From: DATJMJ01 sp035503975
GTDB lineage: Bacteria > Actinomycetota > Acidimicrobiia > Acidimicrobiales > Palsa-688
NCBI GenBank assembly: GCA_035503975.1
Contig: DATJST010000042.1
Location: forward strand, 1 to 5,677
Length of the DNA stretch: 5,677 nt
Direction: 5' to 3'
The translations under genes were made by a program, and so were the position numbers. How positions within the stretch are numbered: position 1 is the stretch's first letter; each line of letters opens with the position of its first letter. This document shows positions 1 to 5,661 of the stretch, one piece after another. Below the pieces are notes generated by a model, which saw only the letters and a list, made by a program, of their open reading frames with translations, searched no databases and had not been told where the DNA came from.

Positions 1-44
1 ACGCGACGAAGGGAGGGCGGCTCTAAGGCCTCCGCCACGGTCAT
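1..44 (-). CDS. Start of an unidentified gene, cut by the left window edge
   Basis: An ATG at 44-42 overlaps the TGA of the FMN reductase in an ATGA arrangement, the same 4-bp junction seen between the monooxygenase and the reductase. An AAGGA ribosome-binding site (complement of 52-56) lies 7 nt upstream. The frame stays open to the window edge and gives MTVAEALEPPSLRR, only 14 residues. That is too short to identify a family. Position suggests another sulfur-metabolism gene in the same transcript, for example a further oxygenase or an acyl-CoA-dehydrogenase-like flavoprotein, but this is a guess from context. The stop overlap, the SD and the open frame together support a real start. A chance in-frame ATG remains possible. 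Confidence 0.55.
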   Translation of the reverse strand, partial: MTVAEALEPPSLRR

Positions 45-541
45 GCGGCGTTCCTTGTGCGCGACGCCACTAAGGCGCGTGAACGCTCCAACCATGGCTC
101 GACAGCCCAGGGGTCGTTCCATTCCGTTTCAAGAAGGAACAGCGCGGGGGTCGGGCAACTGGCGCCCAGTTCAGTGAGTACCGGCTTCAAGAAGACCTCT
201 GGCGCCAAGGAGTGACGGAGGTCTCCGCCCAGCATCAGGGGCACAGCCGCCGTCAGCCCGGAGAGAGCACGAGCGCCCAGACGGTCGAGGAACAGCTTGA
301 GCAAGCCGGTGTAGGAGCCCTTGTAGGTAGGGCTAGCGAATATGACCAACGAGCTGGCTTCTACCTCAGCAATTACCTTGGGCAAGGCCGAGCTCGACCA
401 GTCGAGCAGCTCGGGCCCGAGGTCGACCAGGTCCACCTCCAGGTCGGGCGGGTGACCGGCCAGGAGTTCGGCCACTCGCTGAGCGGCCCGGAACGTACGG
501 GACCGCGGTTTCGGGTTGCCCACGACGATCGCGACGCTCAT
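41..541 (-). CDS. ssuE: SsuE-type NAD(P)H-dependent FMN reductase
   Basis: Predicted flavodoxin-fold cytoplasmic enzyme of 166 residues that reduces FMN with NAD(P)H and hands FMNH2 to a partner monooxygenase. Visible features are the N-terminal beta strand and phosphate-binding loop GNPKPRSRT (residues 8-16), the flavin-contacting SPTYKGSYTG (70-79) with the helix LLKLFLDRLG after it, and LMLGGD (102-107) followed by EVFLKPVL (115-122). These match SsuE block by block. The start is the ATG at 541, which overlaps the monooxygenase TGA as ATGA. No strong SD precedes it, so translation is probably coupled to the upstream gene. Its position directly after the two-component monooxygenase supports a dedicated reductase role. 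It is shorter than E. coli SsuE (about 191 aa), lacking most of the C-terminal tail, and the residue aligned with SsuE Tyr118 is Val116. An MsuE-like or other NADPH-dependent FMN reductase is the alternative naming. Confidence 0.88.
   Translation of the reverse strand: MSVAIVVGNPKPRSRTFRAAQRVAELLAGHPPDLEVDLVDLGPELLDWSSSALPKVIAEVEASSLVIFASPTYKGSYTGLLKLFLDRLGARALSGLTAAVPLMLGGDLRHSLAPEVFLKPVLTELGASCPTPALFLLETEWNDPWAVEPWLERSRALVASRTRNAA
52..56 (-). promoter_or_regulatory. Ribosome-binding site for the partial gene at the left edge
   Basis: AAGGA on the minus strand with a 7-nt spacer to the ATG at 44. It lies inside the last codons of the FMN reductase. It is the main reason to believe that a further gene begins here. 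Confidence 0.5.
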
Positions 542-1920
542 GGCGCGCTGCCCACTAGTGCCACCCGTTCGGCCCGGTCGACGACGTACTGGTTGGCCGG
601 GCGCCTTAGACCGTAGTGGTCTCTGAGCGTGCTGCCTGTGTAGTCGTCGCGGAACAGACCTCGGGACCGGAGGATTGGCACCACGTGGTCCACGAAATCT
701 TCCAGACCCGAAGGCAGGACTGGCGCCATGACGTTGAACCCGTCGGCCGCGCCGGTGTGGAACCACTCCTCCATGGTGGCCGCCACCTGGTCGGGCGTAC
801 CTGCAAAGGTGCGGTGGCCGCGGCCTCCGCCTAGGCGCCCGATGAGCTGGCGCACGGTCAGGTTCTCCCGTCGGCCGAGCTCGACGATCAGGCTGTAGCG
901 GCTCTTGGCCGCCTGGATGTGGGCCTCGCTGGGCAGTGTCGCGGGCAAGGGCTTGTCGAGCGGGAGTTCCTCCGGAGCCAGGTTCAGCTGCTTGGCCAGC
1001 TCACGCTGAGCGGCAGGTTGCACGATCATGTCTTCGAGCTGCTGCTCTCTCCGCCGGGCTTCTGCCTCTGTGCCCCCGAGGACCGGGACGAGGCCCGGCA
1101 GCACTTTCACCGACCCCGGGCCCCGGCCCACGCTCGACGCGCCGGCCTTTATATCGGCATAGAAGGCCTGTGCGTGCGCCAGTGTCTGTTGCGCGGTGAA
1201 TACGGCCTCGGCAAAGCGGGACGCGAAGGCCTTGCCGTCTTCGGATGAGCCGGCCTGGACGAGGACTGGGTAACCCTGGGGCGAGCGGGGCACATTGAGT
1301 GCCCCCTGCACCGAATAGAAGCGGCCTCGGTGCGCGGCGGGGTGGACCTTTTCCTCGTTGGCCCACAGGCCGGCGGCCTTGTCGGCCAATATGGCATCGT
1401 CCTCCCAGCTGTCCCACAACTTCAACACGACGTCCATGAACTCCCTCGCTCTCTGGTAGCGCTGGGCGTGCGGCTCCTGGCCCGACGAGCCGAAGTTCAA
1501 CGCGGCGTCCGGGCTGGACGTGGTTACGATGTTCCACCCGGCTCGGCCCCCGCTCACGTGGTCGAGCGAGGCGAAGCGCCGGGCCAGGTTGTAGGGAAAA
1601 TTAAAGGACGTGGAGGCGGTGGCGATGAGCCCGACACGCTCGGTGGCCCCTGCCAGAGCTGTGAGCAATGTGACCGGGTCGATGACCCCGGTGGGCCGTC
1701 GGCCGACGCCGCCCCAGATCGAGGGGCTGTCGGCTAAAAAGACTGAGTCCAGCTTGCCGCGTTCAGCCGTACGGGCCATGTGTTTGTAGTGCTCCACGTC
1801 CATGGAAGCAAGGGGGTTGCTCTCGGGCATGCGCCAAGATGCTTCGTGGTGGCCCGTGGTCATCAAGAAGGCGTTCAGGTGCATCTGGCGAACGCCGCCG
1901 CCAATTCCAATTGGTTGCAT
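538..1920 (-). CDS. FMN-dependent two-component monooxygenase, NtaA/SnaA/DszA family
   Basis: Predicted 460-residue bacterial luciferase-like (TIM-barrel, group C) flavin monooxygenase that uses O2 and FMNH2 from a separate reductase. Family hallmarks in order are RQMHLNAFLMTTGHHEASWR (11-30), STSFNFPYNLARRFASLDH (103-121), SGGRAGWNIVTT (123-134), RAREFMDVVLKLWDSWE (157-173), GALNVPRSPQGYPVLVQAGS (206-225) with EDGKAFASRFAEAVFTA after it, AGTPDQVAATMEEWF (373-387), and the C-terminal LPSGLEDFVDHVVPILRSRG (402-421). This is the NtaA/SnaA/DszA/EmoA type, longer than SsuD (about 380 aa) and distinct from it. Family members act on DBT sulfone, dimethyl sulfide, EDTA/NTA or pristinamycin precursors, so the substrate cannot be read from sequence. 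The sulfur-uptake neighbours favour C-S cleavage of a sulfonate, sulfone or thioether. The ATG at 1920 is chosen because GGAGG sits 6 nt upstream; a longer reading frame extends back into the dioxygenase gene. There are no Cys residues. Confidence 0.92.
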   Translation of the reverse strand: MQPIGIGGGVRQMHLNAFLMTTGHHEASWRMPESNPLASMDVEHYKHMARTAERGKLDSVFLADSPSIWGGVGRRPTGVIDPVTLLTALAGATERVGLIATASTSFNFPYNLARRFASLDHVSGGRAGWNIVTTSSPDAALNFGSSGQEPHAQRYQRAREFMDVVLKLWDSWEDDAILADKAAGLWANEEKVHPAAHRGRFYSVQGALNVPRSPQGYPVLVQAGSSEDGKAFASRFAEAVFTAQQTLAHAQAFYADIKAGASSVGRGPGSVKVLPGLVPVLGGTEAEARRREQQLEDMIVQPAAQRELAKQLNLAPEELPLDKPLPATLPSEAHIQAAKSRYSLIVELGRRENLTVRQLIGRLGGGRGHRTFAGTPDQVAATMEEWFHTGAADGFNVMAPVLPSGLEDFVDHVVPILRSRGLFRDDYTGSTLRDHYGLRRPANQYVVDRAERVALVGSAP

Positions 1921-1926
1921 CCGTGT

Positions 1927-1931
1927 CCTCC
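1927..1931 (-). promoter_or_regulatory. Ribosome-binding site that fixes the monooxygenase start
   Basis: GGAGG on the minus strand with a 6-nt spacer to the ATG at 1920, in the 17-nt gap after the dioxygenase stop. The reading frame is open much further upstream, to 2157, so this site decides the start. The internal ATG at 1884 has no comparable site. Confidence 0.75.
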
Positions 1932-1937
1932 AGCAGC

Positions 1938-2885
1938 TCAGTGGGCTGGTACCGGCACCGAGGCGCCGTAACCGGACTGGTAGGCCGAACTGTCGCCCTT
2001 GCGAGCCACCGACTGCCACCCGTCGAGCCCGACCGGCGACGTCCCGGACACGGTCACACGCTGTACCACACGGTGAGCGTCGCCGTAGTCGTTGACGGCG
2101 TAGTGCTGGGTGGCTCGGTTGTCCCAGATGGCGACGTCGCCGGGCCGCCAGCGCCAACGCACGATGTGCTCGGGGCGCACGACATAACTGTGGAACACTC
2201 TGAGCAGGTCCCGGGACACCTCGGGCGGTAACCCCACCAGCTGCTGGGCAAAACCTCCCAGCAGCAGCGAAGGCTGCCCCGTCTCGGGATGGACGCGCAC
2301 GACCGGGTGCTCGGTCTCAAAGACGGTGCCCACGAACTGCTCGCGGTGCCGACGTGCCGCCTCGCTCTCTGCTTCCAGTGGTGGCCGCCCGTAGTCGTAG
2401 GCGTTGGTATGCAGCGCGTGCAGCTCGGCCGCCAAGTGCTTGAGCGGCTCGGGCAGGCGCCGGTAGGCAGCTTCGGTGCTCGCCCACTGGGTATCCCCAC
2501 CCACCTCGGGCACCTTCACGGCCCGCAAGACCGAGATGGCTGGCGGTTCAAGGGCAAAAGTCACGTCCGTATGCCAATGGTCGGCGCGTCCGCCGGCCAG
2601 GGAGTCGAGCTCCAAAACATAGTCCTTACCCCCCGCCGAGGGCAGCGTGGGATGGCCCCCCGTCAGTTCGCCCAGCCGGGACGCGAAAGAGATCTGCTCT
2701 TTCTGGCTAAGCTCCTGGTCCCGGAAAAAGAGCACCTTGTGCTCCAACAGCGACCTACGCACAGCGACGATGCTCTCGTCACTTGCCTCTGCGAGGCTGG
2801 CTCCCGTGAGTTTTGCCCCGATAACCGGGGACAACGCTTGGACGGAAAAGTGCAAGGCTTTTTCTTGCGGTACAACGGTAGTCAT
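1938..2885 (-). CDS. atsK: TauD/AtsK-family Fe(II)/2-oxoglutarate-dependent dioxygenase
   Basis: Predicted 315-residue cytoplasmic enzyme that couples decarboxylation of 2-oxoglutarate to hydroxylation of an organosulfur substrate, releasing sulfite (from sulfonates) or sulfate (from alkyl sulfates). The metal triad is visible: H105 and D107 in WHTD, and distal H261 in RATQHYA. R272 is the expected 2-oxoglutarate anchor and R276 the expected sulfonate/sulfate contact, at the same spacing from the distal His as in E. coli TauD (H255, R266, R270). H78 in GGHPTLP matches the substrate-binding His. Where TauD has Tyr73, Asp94 and Asn95 near the taurine amine, this protein has L81, R100 and A101. 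It also has the NAYDY and TEHPVVRVHP segments that I recall from the alkylsulfatase AtsK. AtsK-like is therefore preferred over taurine-specific. The family is nearly certain and the substrate is inference. The start has AAGGAG 6 nt upstream. It contains no Cys and no Met apart from the initiator. Confidence 0.9.
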   Translation of the reverse strand: MTTVVPQEKALHFSVQALSPVIGAKLTGASLAEASDESIVAVRRSLLEHKVLFFRDQELSQKEQISFASRLGELTGGHPTLPSAGGKDYVLELDSLAGGRADHWHTDVTFALEPPAISVLRAVKVPEVGGDTQWASTEAAYRRLPEPLKHLAAELHALHTNAYDYGRPPLEAESEAARRHREQFVGTVFETEHPVVRVHPETGQPSLLLGGFAQQLVGLPPEVSRDLLRVFHSYVVRPEHIVRWRWRPGDVAIWDNRATQHYAVNDYGDAHRVVQRVTVSGTSPVGLDGWQSVARKGDSSAYQSGYGASVPVPAH

Positions 2886-2891
2886 GGGTTG

Positions 2892-2897
2892 CTCCTT
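2892..2897 (-). promoter_or_regulatory. Ribosome-binding site of the dioxygenase gene
   Basis: AAGGAG on the minus strand, 6 nt before the ATG at 2885. It overlaps the TAA stop of ssuA (2898-2896), so ribosomes finishing ssuA end on the next gene's SD. The gap between the two genes is only 10 nt. Confidence 0.75.
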
Positions 2898-3966
2898 ATT
2901 TGTGAGACGAGAACAGGCTGTTATAACCGGTGTAGGCGGCAGATGAGATGTCTACTTTCTCGGGGATAAGGCCAGCAGTGAAGAAGGCGTTGGCAACGCT
3001 CTGCTCGGAGCGCAGGACCTCGGTCGTGACCGGCGAGGGGGAGAAAATGTCGTCTTTGGTGGCCCGGTCCATGATCGCCAGCGATAGTCCAGTCGCTTGT
3101 CCCCACGTCGTTGCCCAGGCCGAAGTATGGGCTCTTTCCCATGCGTACGCCTTGTTGACTTCGGTCAGGTAGACCCTGATGGCGGCGGCGGTGCTTCGGT
3201 TCGCAAGTGCAGCCTTGGAGGCTACTTCGAAGCTGTACGTAATCCCTGTGGTCGACCCGTCGGCGATCGAGCGAGCCCCGTCGGCCTCGGCTTCTTCTAC
3301 ATAAGGCGACCACACGTCCCAGGCCGCCACCTTCTCCGAGCTCAACGCCGCCAGCGCCTCGGCGGGCTCGAGGTACTCGATGGTGACGTCCTTCACGCTG
3401 AGCCCGGCCTTCTCGAGCGTTATGAGCAAGTGGTAGTCGGACGAGCTGCCCTGGGCGACAGCGATGGTCTTGCCCGCCAGCTGGCTAACCCTCTCCACCT
3501 TCGAACCTTTGGCAACGAGCAAAGCGGTACCCGTGGGGTCAGTACCTATGGCCTCGACGAGCGCCAGCTTGGCCCCCCCTGACAGGGCGAAGACGGGAGG
3601 AGCGTCGCCGACCTCCCCGACGTCTATCGACCCGGCCGCCTCTGCCTGCAGCATGGGGGGCCCTGAAGGGAAATCGGCCCATTGGACCTTGAACGGGAGC
3701 TTGCTGAGCAGGCCGGCTGCTTTGAGGAGAGACTCTGAGCCGGCACCGGCTTGGTCTCCGACGTGCAGGGTCACGTCGGCCAAGGTGGTGCCGCTGCGAC
3801 TGGCACGCGAGGCGACCACAACGGTGCTGGCCTGGGAGGACGCGCCGCTACCGACCACAAGGGCCGAGGTGGCGGCGAGCGCCACGGCTGCTGAGGACAG
3901 CCGCGCCCGCTTCATACGGTGGTTGTGGACCAGGGCTCGACGCAAGGGGGCAAAAGAGTTGTTCAC
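2896..3966 (-). CDS. ssuA: SsuA-type aliphatic sulfonate-binding protein (ABC importer)
   Basis: Predicted exported solute-binding protein of 356 residues that captures sulfonates or related organosulfur compounds for the SsuBC importer. The N-terminus has a basic region (RR at 9-10, MKRAR at 18-22), a hydrophobic core (about 25-40) and a plausible signal-peptidase I site after SSQA (46). Mature-domain landmarks matching SsuA are FPSGPPMLQAEAAGSIDVGE (99-118) with VGDAPPVFA (119-127) after it, LAGKTIAVAQGSSSDY (163-178), the YLEPAEALAAL stretch (198-208), AWDVWSPY (215-222) and PEKVDI near the end (335-340). The GTG at 3966 is preferred because AAAGGA lies 5 nt upstream and GTGA overlaps the ssuB stop. 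The internal ATG (residue 18) would still leave a usable signal peptide but lacks an SD. There is no lipobox and no Cys anywhere, so it is not a lipoprotein. The mature part has only two Met (105 and 299). Family confidence is high and the exact ligand is unknown. Confidence 0.92.
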   Translation of the reverse strand: MNNSFAPLRRALVHNHRMKRARLSSAAVALAATSALVVGSGASSQASTVVVASRASRSGTTLADVTLHVGDQAGAGSESLLKAAGLLSKLPFKVQWADFPSGPPMLQAEAAGSIDVGEVGDAPPVFALSGGAKLALVEAIGTDPTGTALLVAKGSKVERVSQLAGKTIAVAQGSSSDYHLLITLEKAGLSVKDVTIEYLEPAEALAALSSEKVAAWDVWSPYVEEAEADGARSIADGSTTGITYSFEVASKAALANRSTAAAIRVYLTEVNKAYAWERAHTSAWATTWGQATGLSLAIMDRATKDDIFSPSPVTTEVLRSEQSVANAFFTAGLIPEKVDISSAAYTGYNSLFSSHK

Positions 3967-4745
3967 ATCTGTCCTTTCATTTCAACGCCGAGCTCGGCGA
4001 GGAGTTGGTGACGGAGCTTTTGGAGGTCCGGGTGGTCCCGGTCGCGAGGCCGGGACGCCTCCACCCCGAACTCCTTGGCAATGCGCCCGTCCTTCAGGAC
4101 GAGCGCTCGGTCGGCCAGGGCCAAGGCCTCGTCTACGTCGTGGGTCACCATCAGCACCGAAGGCCGGTGATGGTCCCACAGGCGCAGCACGAGGTCGTGC
4201 ATGGCCAACCGCGTTAGCGCGTCCAGGGCGCAAAAGGGTTCGTCTAACAGGAGCAGTTGCGGCTCCCGGACGAGAGCTCGGGCCAGGGACGCCCTTTGGG
4301 CTTCACCACCCGATAGGGTTAGCGGCCAGGCGTTGGTGCGCTGGGCCAAGCCGACCTCTTCTAGGGCCCGACGGGCGACCGTCCCCGGCTCACGTGACCG
4401 GAGACCCAAAGCCACGTTGGGTAGGACCTTCTTCCAAGGCAATAACCGCGGTTCTTGGAAGGCCAGGGCCACGTTCCCCTTGACAATCACTTCGCCGGTC
4501 ACGTGCCGGTCGAGCCCTGCCAAGGCTCGCAGTACGGTGGTCTTTCCCGAACCGCTCCGACCGAGCAGGGCCACGAACTCGCCCGCCATGATGTCGAAGC
4601 CCACCGAGCGAAGTACCGGCCGCCCGTCGAAATGCCGGCAAAGGTCGCGCACATGTACGACTGCGCCCGTCCCCGGGGCTCCGAGGGCCGAGAGGTGCCC
4701 GTGGTCGCTCGGGGTGGCCCTCAGCCGAGAAGGGTGCGCCGCCAT
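3963..4745 (-). CDS. ssuB: SsuB-type ABC transporter ATPase
   Basis: Predicted 260-residue cytoplasmic ATPase that powers import through SsuC. All nucleotide-binding motifs are intact: Walker A GRSGSGKTT (62-70), Q-loop FQEPRLLPW with Q97, ABC signature LSGGEAQR (144-151), Walker B LLLLDEP (164-170), D-loop ALDALTR (173-179) and switch H202 in VTHDVDEAL. The FQ.xRLLPWK pattern, VALGLR, the VTHDVDEA region and the SRPRDRDHPDL tail (231-241) are typical of the nitrate/sulfonate/taurine subfamily and best match SsuB. The ATG at 4745 is chosen because AGGAGG lies 8 nt upstream and the protein then begins about 28 residues before the conserved domain; the frame is open further back only as a shadow of ssuC. 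It overlaps the ssuC end by 25 bp and the ssuA start by 4 bp, which points to coupled synthesis of the transporter parts. TauB is the alternative, less likely next to this permease and binding protein. Confidence 0.94.
   Translation of the reverse strand: MAAHPSRLRATPSDHGHLSALGAPGTGAVVHVRDLCRHFDGRPVLRSVGFDIMAGEFVALLGRSGSGKTTVLRALAGLDRHVTGEVIVKGNVALAFQEPRLLPWKKVLPNVALGLRSREPGTVARRALEEVGLAQRTNAWPLTLSGGEAQRASLARALVREPQLLLLDEPFCALDALTRLAMHDLVLRLWDHHRPSVLMVTHDVDEALALADRALVLKDGRIAKEFGVEASRPRDRDHPDLQKLRHQLLAELGVEMKGQM
3972..3977 (-). promoter_or_regulatory. Ribosome-binding site supporting the GTG start of ssuA
   Basis: AAAGGA on the minus strand with a 5-nt spacer to the GTG at 3966, inside the last codons of ssuB. 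It favours the GTG over the downstream ATG at 3915, which has no recognisable SD. Confidence 0.6.
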
Positions 4746-5611
4746 GACAGAGCCCTCCTCTCCAGCAAGCGGACAAGGGCATCGGTTAACAGGCCCAAAA
4801 TGGTGTAGACGGCCAGAGCCACGAAGATGACGTCGTTCTGCAGGAACTGGGTGGCCTGGTTGATCATAAACCCGAGCCCGTTTGAGACGTTCAGCTGCTC
4901 GGCGACCACCAGCGCCAACCACGCCACCCCGAGGCTCTGGCGCAGCCCTACCAGGGCTTGGGGCAGGGCTCCGGGGAAGACGATGTAGCGCAACCGCTCC
5001 AAAGGACGCAGCTGCAGTACTTGGCCCAGCTCGGCCAACTTGACGTCAAGGCTGCGGATGCCTGAAAAGGTGTTCAGATAGAGCGGTATCGATGCCGCCA
5101 GCGCGATAAGGACCACCTTGGGCAGCTGACCTATGCCGAACCACACGATAAACACCGGGACCAGGCCGAACAGCGGCAGTGTTCGCAGCATCTGCATCGG
5201 TGGGTCGACGACACTTTCCCCCACACGGCTGAGGCCGGCCACCATCGCCAACAGGAGAGCCGCGACCGCTCCGAGGGAGAAACCGATCGCCATCCGCTCG
5301 AGTGAGGCCGCCATCCCGGATTGGAGCGTCCCGTAGGCAGCCGAATCGGTCGTCACCAGGTGTACGGCCGTGGTCCAGACCGTTGCCGGCGAGGGCACTT
5401 TCTGCGCCGAGACGATGCCGAGCGAGCTAGCTAACTGCCAGCAGGCGAGGATGGCGAACGGGCTGGCCCACCGGCGCCAAACTCGGGCAGCTAAGAGGCG
5501 ACGCCTGACATCGACGGGGCGAGGCCGGCCAAATGGCCTCTCCTGCGCGTGAAGGTCGAGAGTGTCATCCGCTCGCTGAGCTGAGGTGTACGACCGGACG
5601 GCTATAGCCAC
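4721..5611 (-). CDS. ssuC: SsuC-type ABC transporter permease
   Basis: Predicted 296-residue inner-membrane permease forming the translocation channel, normally as a dimer with two SsuB subunits. It has about 50 polar, basic N-terminal residues, then hydrophobic segments near 52-69, 107-127, 144-162, 164-180, 226-240 and 260-280, as expected for this six-helix family. The coupling (EAA-type) loop is at 193-224, with VFPGALPQALVGLR as its conserved second half. VAEQLNVSNGLGFMINQATQ (236-255) and FLQNDVIFV (256-264) match the SsuC/TauC C-terminal region. The start is the GTG at 5611: GGAGGGGG lies 7 nt upstream, an in-frame TAA lies immediately before it, and no other start codon precedes the first membrane segment. 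The N-terminus is longer than in E. coli SsuC (about 263 aa). The EAA-loop glycine is replaced by Gln200. TauC is an alternative name, but the neighbours favour SsuC. Confidence 0.92.
   Translation of the reverse strand: MAIAVRSYTSAQRADDTLDLHAQERPFGRPRPVDVRRRLLAARVWRRWASPFAILACWQLASSLGIVSAQKVPSPATVWTTAVHLVTTDSAAYGTLQSGMAASLERMAIGFSLGAVAALLLAMVAGLSRVGESVVDPPMQMLRTLPLFGLVPVFIVWFGIGQLPKVVLIALAASIPLYLNTFSGIRSLDVKLAELGQVLQLRPLERLRYIVFPGALPQALVGLRQSLGVAWLALVVAEQLNVSNGLGFMINQATQFLQNDVIFVALAVYTILGLLTDALVRLLERRALSWRRTLLG
4754..4759 (-). promoter_or_regulatory. Ribosome-binding site of ssuB, inside ssuC
   Basis: AGGAGG on the minus strand with an 8-nt spacer to the ATG at 4745, embedded in the last codons of ssuC. 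It selects this ATG over the much longer open frame that begins at 4922. Confidence 0.8.
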
Positions 5612-5618
5612 TTATGCG

Positions 5619-5626
5619 CCCCCTCC
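5619..5626 (-). promoter_or_regulatory. Strong ribosome-binding site for the GTG start of ssuC
   Basis: GGAGGGGG on the minus strand with a 7-nt spacer to the GTG at 5611. This makes the GTG credible although no ATG is available, since an in-frame TAA (5614-5612) directly abuts it. Confidence 0.75.
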
Positions 5627-5644
5627 GCGGTGTTCGCGGGGTTG

Positions 5645-5661
5645 GGCTGGCCAGGCCAGCC
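5645..5661. repeat. Perfect 17-bp palindrome upstream of ssuC
   Basis: GGCTGGCC-A-GGCCAGCC has two 8-bp arms that are exact reverse complements around one central base. It lies 18 bp upstream of the ssuC ribosome-binding site. The one-base centre is too tight for a normal RNA hairpin loop with full pairing. It could be a dimeric regulator's operator, a hairpin with fewer pairs, or a chance GC-rich palindrome. No T-run follows on either strand, so it does not look like an intrinsic terminator. Confidence 0.4.

Noticed and set aside
542..766. N-terminal extension of the FMN reductase up to an ATG at 766
   Set aside because: The extra residues are an Arg- and Pro-rich shadow of the monooxygenase frame. 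The conserved flavodoxin-like fold begins right at the ATG at 541.
1330..1737. Plus-strand open frames opposite the monooxygenase, and likewise 1839-2231 and 2289-2969
   Set aside because: They run opposite well-supported genes, have no SD worth the name, and give translations with no recognisable domain. They are shadow frames.
1901..1914. Repeated CCAATT with a CCAATTGG palindrome near the monooxygenase start
   Set aside because: It lies within codons for PIGIGG and is explained by the repeated Ile-Gly residues. It is too short to call a regulatory element.
2910..2960. TATAAC-like sequence on the minus strand near 2920 as an internal promoter for the dioxygenase gene
   Set aside because: No acceptable -35 hexamer lies 16-19 nt upstream, and the sequence is within ssuA codons.
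3464..4483. A 339-codon open frame on the plus strand opposite ssuA and ssuB
   Set aside because: It lies antisense to two genes with complete family motifs. Its translation is low-complexity, rich in Arg, Pro and Gly, and shows no motif. Long antisense frames are expected in GC-rich coding DNA.
4746..4922. N-terminal extension of SsuB up to 4922
   Set aside because: It would overlap ssuC by about 200 bp and encodes nothing resembling the family, and the AGGAGG site marks 4745 as the start.
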